A DNA stretch of 18,171 nucleotides from positions 2,913 to 21,083 of the forward strand of contig DBXB01000015.1 in the NCBI GenBank assembly GCA_002309155.1. The letters are read 5' to 3'. The stretch comes from Bacteroidales bacterium UBA1223. GTDB taxonomy: Bacteria > Bacteroidota > Bacteroidia > Bacteroidales > P3. The notes under the pieces were generated by a model. The model did no database searches. It was not told where the DNA came from and worked only from the letters and a program-made list of their open reading frames with translations. Positions 1 through 6,873 of the stretch are shown here, one piece after another. Each line of letters opens with the position of its first letter. The first letter of the stretch is position 1. The translations under genes and the position numbers were made by a program.

Positions 1-93
1 GACAAATGATTTCGATTAAACGATTTTTCTATTTTTCGATTGAACGATTAAACGATTCACAATTCACAGGTCACGATTCACGATTTCTATCCC
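1..93 (-). repeat. Composite intergenic repeat, copy 1 (cut by window edge)
   Basis: Bases 1-18 (GACAAATGATTTCGATTA) are identical to bases 1051-1068 and, reversed, match 4787-4804 and 10959-10976 with one difference each. They are followed by several CGATTAAACGATT-like units and then CACAATTCAC/CACGATTCAC units. Read on the minus strand the order is GTGAATTGTGAA-type units, then the TTTAATCGAAATCATTTGTC core. The CCCTTAACTT block expected next would lie before base 1. It abuts the 3' end of the radical SAM gene. No hairpin with a T tract is seen here, so this does not look like a terminator. Confidence 0.75.
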
Positions 94-94
94 A

Positions 95-985
95 TTATCT
101 GAATGATGTCTCTGTTTCGAAATGCGGGTGGTAGTTCTCGGCGGCACATAAATCCTGTACCCATCCTTTGTGGAACCCCAGTGAGTAGAATCGATCCACC
201 ACTTTGTCGTATTCCTCTTGTTTCAGCGTTCTTCCCAGCTGGTCGGGAAGGTCAAGTCCACTAGGGGGATAGTATTGAGACATGAGCGAGATGTGGACAT
301 TGGTGGATATATTCTCGGCAACCCATTCAAGACAGGCGAGTGAGTTCTCCACCTGCCCAGGCAGTACCAGATGTCTGATGATAATGCCTCTGAATGCCAT
401 CCCGTCTTCGTCAGTCGCCAATGCCGACCCTTTCTGGTTGAACATCTCTTTGATGGCATTCCCCGCAACCTCAGGGTAGTCTTTGGCGTTTGAGTAGCGT
501 GCGGCAATGTCTGGGAAAGCGTATTTGTAGTCGGGAAGGTAGATGTCTATGTATGGGGCTATCGTTTTCAATACCTCTAAACTCTCGTAGCCATTGCTGT
601 TGTAGACCACGGTGGGGTAGTGTCCAAGTTCATGTAGCCGTTCAACGATAATTGGCACCAGATCGCTGTATTGTGTGGCGCTGACAAATCCCACCATGTT
701 CTCACTCTGCTTTAAACTACGTATAGTTGCGTCGACAATCTGGTCCACACCCCGCAATCCAATACGACTGGCATCTACCGTGGCACGTGAGATCTCATGG
801 TTTTGGCAGTAGCAGCACTGTAGGTTGCAGTGGGCGAAAAAGATGTTGCTGATGCCTCGCCTGCCACACAAGGGAGGTTCCTCTCCAGTGTGTATGTATA
901 CTGATGCGACCTCGGGGGATGCGGAATCGGCATTACAGAAGCCGTGTTCGGTCTGACACTTGCGAGGACATTTTGTGCAGTACAT
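95..985 (-). CDS. Radical SAM protein, PflA-like activating-enzyme family (COG1313 type)
   Basis: The 296-residue protein carries the radical SAM cluster motif CxxxCxxC as Cys53, Cys57 and Cys60 (CNLQCCYC), which should bind a 4Fe-4S cluster that cleaves S-adenosylmethionine to a 5'-deoxyadenosyl radical. A Cys-rich N-terminus (Cys3, Cys6, Cys10, Cys17, plus CGRRG at 40-44) resembles the stand-alone PflA/PflX-like family often annotated as putative pyruvate formate-lyase activating enzyme. Downstream segments such as GFVSATQYSDLVP and the VVYNSNGY strand fit the partial TIM barrel. No signal peptide or membrane segment is seen, so it is cytosolic. No glycyl-radical enzyme is adjacent, so the substrate is unknown and a pfl symbol is not justified. 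The gene ends in TAA at 97-95 and diverges from pepD. Family assignment is firm; function is not. Confidence 0.88.
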   Translation of the reverse strand: MYCTKCPRKCQTEHGFCNADSASPEVASVYIHTGEEPPLCGRRGISNIFFAHCNLQCCYCQNHEISRATVDASRIGLRGVDQIVDATIRSLKQSENMVGFVSATQYSDLVPIIVERLHELGHYPTVVYNSNGYESLEVLKTIAPYIDIYLPDYKYAFPDIAARYSNAKDYPEVAGNAIKEMFNQKGSALATDEDGMAFRGIIIRHLVLPGQVENSLACLEWVAENISTNVHISLMSQYYPPSGLDLPDQLGRTLKQEEYDKVVDRFYSLGFHKGWVQDLCAAENYHPHFETETSFR

Positions 986-1013
986 GTTGAGGCGGATAGG
1001 AAAATTGAGAATT

Positions 1014-1107
1014 GAAAAATGGAGTTAAGGGGAGTTAATGGAAGTTAAGGGACAAATGATTTCGATTATTCGATTAACGGGTCACAGTTCACGGGTCACA
1101 ATTCATA
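1014..1107 (-). repeat. Composite intergenic repeat, copy 2
   Basis: In plus orientation it reads GGAGTTAAGG-type 10-base units (1020-1050), then the core GACAAATGATTTCGATTA (1051-1068), then ATTCGATTAACGG and two GGTCACAGTTCAC/GGTCACAATTC units. This is the same module order as the other copies, in minus orientation. It fills the gap between the divergent radical SAM and pepD genes. Confidence 0.8.
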
Positions 1108-1122
1108 ATCGTTGTTATCTTT

Positions 1123-1130
1123 CAAACGTA
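1123..1130 (-). promoter_or_regulatory. Possible minus-strand -7 box for the radical SAM gene
   Basis: CAAACGTA on the plus strand is TACGTTTG on the minus strand, matching the Bacteroidota -7 consensus TAnnTTTG. It would start a transcript about 130 bases before the radical SAM start codon, running through repeat copy 2. No TTTG is seen 19-21 bases upstream on that strand, so this is only half a promoter. Confidence 0.3.
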
Positions 1131-1146
1131 TTGTGTGAAAAAAAAT

Positions 1147-1177
1147 TTTGTAGTTTTTGGAAAAAAATGTACTTTTG
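1147..1177 (+). promoter_or_regulatory. Bacteroidota consensus promoter for pepD
   Basis: TTTG at 1147-1150 and TACTTTTG at 1170-1177 are separated by exactly 19 bases, an exact match to the primary sigma factor consensus TTTG-N19-TAnnTTTG of Bacteroidota. The expected start of transcription is near 1184, giving a leader of about 40 AT-rich bases before the ATG at 1223. No Shine-Dalgarno sequence is present, as is common in this phylum. Confidence 0.8.
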
Positions 1178-1222
1178 TAGTCCCAATTTGTATAAAGTAT
1201 TACATTATTAATAATTAACATT

Positions 1223-2680
1223 ATGACTATCAAGGATCTTGAACCTAAAGCATTGTGGAGCAATTTCTACTCCCTGACCCGTTGCCCTCGTCCGTCAAAG
1301 CACGAAGAGGCTGTCCGTGACTTCATCGTTAAATGGGCTAAACAGAAAAAAATCGCCTGCCGTGTCGACAAGGTCGGCAACATCATCCTGTCAAAACCTG
1401 CCACCAAAGGCATGGAGAAACGTTGTCCTGTTGTCCTGCAGGCTCACATGGATATGGTGCCCCAGGCTCGTGCCGGCAAGAAGCACGATTTCCTCAAAGA
1501 CCCCATTCAGACTAAGATAGTGGGTGACTGGGTCTATGCTTGCGACACTACTCTGGGCGCTGACGACGGTATGGGTGTCGCCGCTATCATGGCTGTCTTC
1601 GAGTCCAAGACCATCAAACACGGTCCCATCGAGGCTCTCATCACCACCGACGAAGAGACAGGTATGACCGGAGCATTCGGTTTGAAATCCGGCGAGCTCA
1701 AGGGCAAATATCTCCTCAACCTTGACTCTGAGACTGAAGGCGAGCTCTATGTGGGTTGTGCTGGAGGTATCGACGCCGCTATCTCTATCCCTTATGCTAC
1801 AGAGAAGGCTCCCAAAGGTATGGTGGCATATAAGCTCACCATCGGAGGTCTTAAAGGTGGACACTCGGGTATGGAGATCAATACCGGACGTTCCAATGCC
1901 AACAAGCTTCTCTTCCGTCACCTCCGCTGGGTGGCAGAGTGTGGCATCCGTCTCATCAGTGTCGAGGGTGGCAATATGCGCAACGCTATCCCGCGTGACG
2001 CTGAGGCTGTCATCGCTATGCCTAAAGAACATGAAAAATGCATCCTCAAGGAGTTTGACAAAGTCGCCGGTTGGGTGAAGAAAGAACTGGCATCCGTAGA
2101 ACCCGACTTCTTCGTTAAGTACGAGAAGGTACGCATGAACCCCACCGTCATCAACGAAGAGGGTACTCAGAAAATTATCAACCTCATGATGGTTGCTCCC
2201 AATGGCGTGATTCGTATGAGCCGTGACATGGAAGGCCTCGTCGAGACTTCCCTCAATATGGCTATCGTGAAGACCACTGCCTCCAAGAAATTCATGGTAT
2301 ATGCACTGCTCCGTTCTTCGGTCGACACGGCAAAAGATGCTCTCGCAGAGCGTCTGGTATGTCTGGCAGAACTCGCTGGTGGCAAATGTCAGCTCAGCGG
2401 TGCCTACTCAGGCTGGAAACCCGATATGAAGAGCGGTCTGCTGAAAACCATGAAGCAGACCTACAAGAAGCTCTACAAGAAAGAACCTGCCGTGATGGCT
2501 ATCCATGCTGGACTTGAGTGCGGCATTCTCGGAGCTAAATATCCTGAAATGGAGATGATCTCCTTCGGACCCACTCTGCAGAGCCCCCACAGTCCCGACG
2601 AGCGTTGCAATATCCCCAGCGCAAAGAAATTCTTCGACTATCTCGTGAAAGCTCTCGAAGCTATGCCTGATAAGAAATAA
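1223..2680 (+). CDS. pepD: Cytosolic non-specific dipeptidase (aminoacyl-histidine dipeptidase, M20 family)
   Basis: The 485-residue protein has the length and motifs of PepD, a zinc-dependent cytosolic enzyme that cleaves dipeptides including Xaa-His. Visible motifs are AHMDMVPQ (His75, Asp77), the bridging-Asp motif GADDGMGVA (Asp114/Asp115), the catalytic and metal Glu pair in TTDEETGMTGA (Glu144/Glu145), LNLDSE (Asp168), and a late His in SPHSPDERCN. The order matches the M20 fold with an inserted lid domain in the middle. No signal peptide is present. The start follows an AT-rich leader behind a consensus promoter, and the gene ends just before a strong terminator, so it is largely its own transcription unit. 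Codon use is rich in C-ending codons compared with its downstream neighbours, in line with good expression. The sequence is intact and the assignment strong. Confidence 0.94.
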   Translation: MTIKDLEPKALWSNFYSLTRCPRPSKHEEAVRDFIVKWAKQKKIACRVDKVGNIILSKPATKGMEKRCPVVLQAHMDMVPQARAGKKHDFLKDPIQTKIVGDWVYACDTTLGADDGMGVAAIMAVFESKTIKHGPIEALITTDEETGMTGAFGLKSGELKGKYLLNLDSETEGELYVGCAGGIDAAISIPYATEKAPKGMVAYKLTIGGLKGGHSGMEINTGRSNANKLLFRHLRWVAECGIRLISVEGGNMRNAIPRDAEAVIAMPKEHEKCILKEFDKVAGWVKKELASVEPDFFVKYEKVRMNPTVINEEGTQKIINLMMVAPNGVIRMSRDMEGLVETSLNMAIVKTTASKKFMVYALLRSSVDTAKDALAERLVCLAELAGGKCQLSGAYSGWKPDMKSGLLKTMKQTYKKLYKKEPAVMAIHAGLECGILGAKYPEMEMISFGPTLQSPHSPDERCNIPSAKKFFDYLVKALEAMPDKK

Positions 2681-2699
2681 TAATTCTTAACCTTACTCA

Positions 2700-2733
2700 G
2701 GGGTTGTGACTCTGCGAGTCGCAGCCCCTTTTT
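2700..2733 (+). terminator. Intrinsic terminator of pepD
   Basis: A 13-base-pair stem (2700-2712 with 2716-2728, two G-T pairs) closes a three-base loop and is followed by TTTTT at 2729-2733. The GC-rich stem base (GGGG/CCCC) and T tract are classic. The next start codon is only seven bases further on (2740), so the terminator occupies the space where the glycosyltransferase's leader would be. Confidence 0.9.
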
Positions 2734-2739
2734 CATGAT

Positions 2740-3687
2740 ATGCTCCTCTCTGTAGTTATTCCCGTCTACAACAACCCAGCAGACCTCGGACGTTGCCTTT
2801 CTTCGCTACTTGTGCCACAAGTGTGCGACAGGGTGCAGTGTGTGGTGATTAACGACGGATCAGATGAACTTTATGAAGAGGAGTTTCGTAAGGTGGTGTC
2901 GCCTTACGGACCAAACGTCGTCTATTCCCGCCAGTCTCATGGCGGAGCGGCATCCGCCCGCAATAATGGGATAGATCTTGCCTGTGGACGTTTTGTATGG
3001 TTTGTCGATGCCGATGACAAAGTCTGCATCCCTCAGTATGAACGTTTGCTCATACTTCTGGACTCCCTGCCTGACGACATCAATCTGTTCCATACGGGTC
3101 CGATGCTTCATCAATCGGAAAAGGATTGTTCTTGCTCTGAGACTAATTATAGCATCGTCACCCCCGCAGACATATTGGCGCCCAAGACGGCTTGTCTGGA
3201 TCATACCACCTATTTGGTCAGTAGAGATTTGCTCACTGGCAACCCCGAGCTACGCTATCCCGACGCCCATCGGTTGCTCGAGGACTCTGTCTTCGTGCTC
3301 CGACTGCTGGAAGTCTCCAGTGCGATAGCTGTAAACACCGACTGTCGTCCTTATGTCCGTTGCGGTGACAATCATTCGCTCACCTCTGGTCCGTGGGACA
3401 GACCGAAGTGCGAGGCGTTCATGCCCGATATCTACAGCTTCTTTGACAACCTGGTCGATTTCGAGAGTCGTCATCACGATTTCCCGCATCTCCATGACCT
3501 TTACAGACGATACTGCTATCTTTATGTCCGTGTGCTCGCTGTCAAAGGCTGTCCATGGTCTTTGCTTCTTCCTTTCAGGAACCGACTGATATATGTTGGT
3601 TACGTTCCGTCTACTGTCAAGGAGAAGATAGTTTTCTGCAAGCCTCTTCTGTTTCTATTGTCCAACCTATTCCGACTGTTGCGATGA
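2740..3687 (+). CDS. Family 2 glycosyltransferase
   Basis: The 315-residue protein opens with the GT-A nucleotide-binding strand SVVIPVYNN (residues 4-12), followed by INDGSDE (37-43), the ARNNGI helix (73-78) and FVDADD (89-93), whose DxD motif binds the metal and sugar nucleotide. These are the standard marks of GT2 inverting transferases that add sugars to surface polysaccharide, LPS or glycoprotein glycans. Acceptor and donor cannot be read from sequence. No clear membrane helix is seen, although the C-terminus is hydrophobic and basic (PLLFLLSNLFRLLR), suggesting contact with the inner membrane. It overlaps the next gene by ATGA (3684-3687), implying coupled translation. No promoter was found in front of it; the pepD terminator ends six bases before its ATG. 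Confidence 0.9.
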   Translation: MLLSVVIPVYNNPADLGRCLSSLLVPQVCDRVQCVVINDGSDELYEEEFRKVVSPYGPNVVYSRQSHGGAASARNNGIDLACGRFVWFVDADDKVCIPQYERLLILLDSLPDDINLFHTGPMLHQSEKDCSCSETNYSIVTPADILAPKTACLDHTTYLVSRDLLTGNPELRYPDAHRLLEDSVFVLRLLEVSSAIAVNTDCRPYVRCGDNHSLTSGPWDRPKCEAFMPDIYSFFDNLVDFESRHHDFPHLHDLYRRYCYLYVRVLAVKGCPWSLLLPFRNRLIYVGYVPSTVKEKIVFCKPLLFLLSNLFRLLR

Positions 3688-4709
3688 ATACTCTGCTTTG
3701 TGATATATTGAGATTCGGTTTCTTTGGCGGTGATAATCCCGTTGAACGGCGCAGTGTCGACGAAGGCATGTGGCAACGGCTCTTTGAAGAATCTCGCAAG
3801 GAGGCTGTCACGGCGTTGTTATATGACGCCATACTGAAGCTTCCGCCTCAGCAGAGGCCACCCAAGAAGATTCTGTTCCATTTCACCTCCTACACAAGTA
3901 CCGTCGAGACAGACGGTCGCCGTAGAGAGTGTGTGCTAAAAGAATTTCTCGGCTTGGTGAAAGACACTCTGGCTGTCTCGCCGATATTGGTCAAAGGTAT
4001 TTCGTTGGCGCAATACTACCCGGAGCCTCTGCACCGCGAGTGTGGCGACAACGACCTGTATACTGGCGACAGTACCCAGGCCATCTCATCTTTCTTTGAA
4101 TCCAAGGGTCTGACGGTCGACCGCAAAGATCCACGCCATGATACGCTGTCATACCACGAAGTCCTGTTCGAACTCCACAATTATCTGCTCTATCGCAACG
4201 ATGATATCCGTTGGACAGGAGTTTCTATGAGCCTTGGTGACGGATCTACGTTGCTACATCTGCCTCCAGAACAGGAAGCTTTCTTCGTCGCCAATCATAT
4301 TGAATACCGAGCCACCTTCTTCAACGAGGCGGTGCGTCTGAGAAGTCTGCTCGACTGGAGTATGCTTGTCACAAGCAAAGGATTCGATTTCGGCGAACTC
4401 AACCGTATCAAGAAAGGTACAGATGTGGATGTCTTTGTGGATCTGTTGACAAACTACTGTATGCAACAGTTCGGCTTGAAGGGATTGACGGTTCCTGAAT
4501 TACCGACTGACAAGTGTCTCACGCCCGACGACTTCTATCGACTCTTTATGCAGGTGCCTGAGAGGCATCCGTGGGCTCTCGTCCGTGTGTGTCGACGCAC
4601 ATGGAAGTATCTGCGTTATAACCGCAAATACCATGCCCTCTATGGCAAGTCGATGTTCCGAAGATTCTATTTCAAGAATCTCGGTGTTGCCATCAAGCAA
4701 CATGTGTGA
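3684..4709 (+). CDS. Nucleotidyltransferase family protein (NTP_transf_5 type)
   Basis: Starting at the ATG inside the ATGA overlap gives a 341-residue protein (MNTLLCDILRFG...). The open frame extends upstream to 3555, but that start would lie 130 bases inside the glycosyltransferase, so it is rejected. The core motif is VKGISLAQYYP (about 103-113), then HRECGDNDLYTGD (about 117-129). This Lys-Gly strand followed by Arg and a GDxD metal pair (Asp122, Asp124) is the signature of the uncharacterised NTP_transf_5 nucleotidyltransferase family. Members commonly sit beside glycosyltransferases in surface-polymer or peptide-modification clusters, which fits here. The second half is helical with many aromatic residues. 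The reaction is unknown; transfer of a nucleotidyl or phospho group is inferred from the fold only. A repeat block and a strong terminator follow. Confidence 0.75.
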   Translation: MNTLLCDILRFGFFGGDNPVERRSVDEGMWQRLFEESRKEAVTALLYDAILKLPPQQRPPKKILFHFTSYTSTVETDGRRRECVLKEFLGLVKDTLAVSPILVKGISLAQYYPEPLHRECGDNDLYTGDSTQAISSFFESKGLTVDRKDPRHDTLSYHEVLFELHNYLLYRNDDIRWTGVSMSLGDGSTLLHLPPEQEAFFVANHIEYRATFFNEAVRLRSLLDWSMLVTSKGFDFGELNRIKKGTDVDVFVDLLTNYCMQQFGLKGLTVPELPTDKCLTPDDFYRLFMQVPERHPWALVRVCRRTWKYLRYNRKYHALYGKSMFRRFYFKNLGVAIKQHV

Positions 4710-4719
4710 ATTGTGAATG

Positions 4720-4780
4720 GTGAAGTTGTGAAGTTGTGAAGTTGTGAAGTTGTGAAGTTGTGAAGTTGTGAAGTTGTGAA
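4720..4780. repeat. 8-base tandem repeat (GTGAAGTT)n, 7.6 copies
   Basis: Seven perfect GTGAAGTT units and a partial eighth run without error from 4720 to 4780, just after the nucleotidyltransferase stop. This is the GTGAA-type module of the composite intergenic repeat. Perfect copies suggest recent slippage and probably a copy number that varies between strains. Confidence 0.95.
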
Positions 4781-4862
4781 ATCGAATAATCGAAATCATT
4801 TATCCCTTAACTTCTCTTAACTCCCTTTAACTTCCTTAACTTCCCTTAACTTCCCTTAACTC
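4781..4862 (+). repeat. Composite intergenic repeat, copy 3: core and CCCTTAACTT block
   Basis: After the GTGAAGTT array comes the core TAATCGAAATCATTTATC (4787-4804, one difference from copies 1 and 2 read in reverse), then about five 10-base units of the type CCCTTAACTT with small variations to 4862. Together with 4720-4780 this is one complete element in plus orientation, lying between convergent genes and ending directly at the terminator. Confidence 0.85.
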
Positions 4863-4917
4863 GTTACATAAAAAAAAAGCCCCTGCACACGCAGGGGCTT
4901 TTTTTGTTTTATGTAAC
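4863..4917. terminator. Long bidirectional terminator between convergent genes
   Basis: The inner stem GCCCCTGC/GCAGGGGC (4879-4886 with 4891-4898) has an ACAC loop and is flanked by nine A on the left and seven T on the right, so it works in both directions. The symmetry continues outward: GTTACAT at 4863-4869 pairs with ATGTAAC at 4911-4917, making an almost complete 55-base palindrome. It should stop the glycosyltransferase/nucleotidyltransferase transcript on plus and the T9SS cargo transcript on minus. Confidence 0.93.
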
Positions 4918-4920
4918 AAA

Positions 4921-6516
4921 TTATCTCTTGACAACTTTCTGCATGGTGCTGCCGGTGGCGGTGTTGACGCGGAACATGTAAACACCGTTGGCGAGAGCGC
5001 TCATGTCAATGTTGCTCTGGTTGGAAGTCATGACGACACGGCCGGCCATGTCCATCACCTCGACACTCTCAAGAGCATCGACATCGATGTTGACCATGCC
5101 GGTGGTGGGGTTAGGATAGATGTTGACCTGACCACCGTCGAGGGTGTTGATGCCAGCATTGGGGGTGTTGCCAGTGGTGGCCTTGATAGCGAAGGTGCAG
5201 GGGTAGTCAATTTCGCTCATCTGATACCAGCTTCCTGATACCATAGCCCAGCAGCTGTTGGGGTCACCAACATAGTACATGTCACCATTTGCATCATAAA
5301 TGACTGACATGGGATAGAATGTTGAGGTGGCAACGGTGAAGACAACCCAGAGATCCTTGGTCTGGTCGAGAGCCACAGAGCCTGCGCAGTTGATGGTCTG
5401 CCATCCTTCATCGGCGGCGGTGAACTGTACGTTGCGGTTGTAGATCTGGTTTCCAGGATTACCATTGTTGCTACCCTGATAAATCTTCATCTGATAGGTG
5501 GCGCCTCCTGCAACATAGATGTCGACGCTTTTCAGATACTCACGTCCGTTCATATACTCAGCGGGGAACATGACGCCCCAGGTGCTGCTGCTGCCTGTAC
5601 GATAGCCGGCGTCAGCCTGGTAACCTTCGCAATAACTCATGGTGTTGCCCCAGTTCCAGCTGAATACGTGGACGTTCATAGTCTTGGTGGTGGTTCCGAT
5701 GGTGTTGGTCACGGTGAGTTCAACGGTGTAGTCGCCATCGGTGGTGAAGGAGGTGGTGATGGTATTGTTGGTGCCACTGGTGACGGTAGCGCCGGGGATG
5801 CTCCAGCTGATACCTGTGACATCGTCAACACTGACGATGTTGGCGGTGAAGGTTACCTGGTTGCCATTGACAACAGAGGTGGGACCGTCGATGTCAACCA
5901 CGGGGGGTACACCAGCTTGCGGATATTGGTTAAGAAGAGCGCTGACAGCGTTGACAGCTTCGGTGGCATCGTAAGGACCAAAGCCCCAGTCGGTGCCGTA
6001 GACGTCACACCAGTAGCCGGTGGGCGAGACAAAAACAACGGTGGGATAGCCGGTGATGTTGCTGTTGCCAATCAGATTGTTGAATCCTTCATCGTTGATG
6101 ATGGGGTAGGGTACAGTACCGCCGTTGGTCCAGTCGCCCTGGGTGCTGCCACTGCCTGTGATTTCAGCGGGGTTGGTGGTTGAGGGGTCGCTCTCAACCC
6201 AGATGACCTCGACCTGGTTGCCGAGTTGGTTGTGGATGGCTTCGAGGATGCCGTTGGTATGCATCACCCAGCACCATGAGCACCATGTGGCTGAGTAGTC
6301 GATAACCATGCATTTGCCGGCATTGCGGATTGCCGCGGTGCTGATGGTCTCTGTGGGGTCAAGGAAATTGACTCCGGTTACATCTTGCTGGATCTGATGC
6401 CATGTGGGCATGGTTTTCGCACCGCCTTTGGGAGCGATGTTTTTGGCGGACTCGAACTGGGCGAATGCTGAGAAGCCCATAATCAAAGCCAATGCAACTG
6501 ATAATATTTTTTTCAT
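4921..6516 (-). CDS. Secreted thioredoxin-fold/PKD protein with T9SS type A sorting domain
   Basis: The 531-residue protein begins with a Sec signal peptide (MKKILSVALALIMGFSAFAQ, cleavage near 20). Residues about 60-195 form a thioredoxin-like domain: VIDYSATWCSWCWVMH gives a CxxC pair at Cys79/Cys82, and GYPTVVF holds the expected cis-Pro (Pro158). Residues about 205-285 are a PKD-type beta sandwich (GDYTVELTVTNT). Residues about 288-448 look like an aromatic-rich beta domain of the kind seen in T9SS cargo. The tail from about 463 (NIYPNPTTGMVNI ... GVYMFRV ... QKVVKR) is a Por-secretion type A C-terminal domain, removed on export through the outer membrane. The role is probably thiol redox or disulfide handling, or simply an adhesive scaffold, at the cell surface. 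It is a single-gene unit. Domain order is clear; the substrate is unknown. Confidence 0.9.
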   Translation of the reverse strand: MKKILSVALALIMGFSAFAQFESAKNIAPKGGAKTMPTWHQIQQDVTGVNFLDPTETISTAAIRNAGKCMVIDYSATWCSWCWVMHTNGILEAIHNQLGNQVEVIWVESDPSTTNPAEITGSGSTQGDWTNGGTVPYPIINDEGFNNLIGNSNITGYPTVVFVSPTGYWCDVYGTDWGFGPYDATEAVNAVSALLNQYPQAGVPPVVDIDGPTSVVNGNQVTFTANIVSVDDVTGISWSIPGATVTSGTNNTITTSFTTDGDYTVELTVTNTIGTTTKTMNVHVFSWNWGNTMSYCEGYQADAGYRTGSSSTWGVMFPAEYMNGREYLKSVDIYVAGGATYQMKIYQGSNNGNPGNQIYNRNVQFTAADEGWQTINCAGSVALDQTKDLWVVFTVATSTFYPMSVIYDANGDMYYVGDPNSCWAMVSGSWYQMSEIDYPCTFAIKATTGNTPNAGINTLDGGQVNIYPNPTTGMVNIDVDALESVEVMDMAGRVVMTSNQSNIDMSALANGVYMFRVNTATGSTMQKVVKR

Positions 6517-6591
6517 GTATTTTGCGTCTTGTTATTGACCATCAGACTCTTCGGTGTTAGTGAATAAATTATTTCCTATTTTTTCAATCTG

Positions 6592-6599
6592 CAAAGATA
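6592..6599 (-). promoter_or_regulatory. -7 box for the T9SS type A cargo gene
   Basis: CAAAGATA on plus is TATCTTTG on minus, an exact TAnnTTTG match, about 75 bases before the start codon at 6516. No TTTG lies 19-21 bases upstream on minus; the region there is T-rich on plus (A-rich on minus). It is the same octamer as in the promoter at 16633-16640. Confidence 0.5.
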
Positions 6600-6679
6600 C
6601 TCTTTTTTTCAGATTTGACATTCTTTTTTTGTATTCCTTTATGTTTTTTAACATAATATTTTCAGAATTGCATCGTTTT

Positions 6680-6857
6680 ATTTCAACTTTAACTTTAACT
6701 ATAACTATAACTTCAGATACAATTAACTATATCAACATATCAACGTATCAACATGTAAAACGAAAAATCGATTAAACGATTTAACAACTTAACATCTTAA
6801 CAACTTAACAACTTAACATCTTAACATCTTAACATCTTAACAACTTAACATCTAATC
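6680..6857. repeat. Intergenic repeat block, copy 4: 6-base and 8-base tandem units
   Basis: This fills most of the 357-base gap between the T9SS cargo gene and the cytidylyltransferase. 6680-6712 has AACTTT/AACTAT 6-base units; 6729-6757 has ATATCAAC/GTATCAAC 8-base units; 6766-6784 has AATCGATTAAACGATTTAA; 6786-6849 has eight perfect-length units AACTTAAC or ATCTTAAC. Reversed, the last two parts match the GATGTTAA units and CGTTTAATC of copy 5, so this is a related element in minus orientation that lacks the CATTTGTCCC core. The array ends 24 bases before the ATG. The remaining 6600-6679 is T-rich with nothing recognised. Confidence 0.8.
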
Positions 6858-6873
6858 ACCATATCACCAACCA

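Noticed and set aside
1391..2032. 213-codon frame antisense to pepD
   Set aside because: Shadow of the strongly codon-biased pepD gene; no domain, low-complexity composition.
3555..3683. Upstream extension of the nucleotidyltransferase frame to an ATG at 3555
   Set aside because: It lies wholly inside the glycosyltransferase in another frame; the ATG at 3684 in the ATGA overlap gives the normal start.
4500..4799. 99-codon minus-strand frame with HNFTTSQL repeats
   Set aside because: It is a translation of the GTGAAGTT array and the antisense of the nucleotidyltransferase gene; no start signal or domain.
4720..4862. CRISPR-like array
   Set aside because: Units are 8-10 bases with no unique spacers; these are tandem repeats.
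5668..6183. 171-codon Gly/Val/Asp-rich frame antisense to the T9SS type A gene
   Set aside because: Repetitive composition reflects the sense strand's Thr/Pro-rich codons; no start signal.
6554..6775. 73-codon AT-rich frame upstream of the cytidylyltransferase
   Set aside because: Low-complexity translation of T-rich and tandem-repeat DNA overlapping the promoter of the minus-strand gene.
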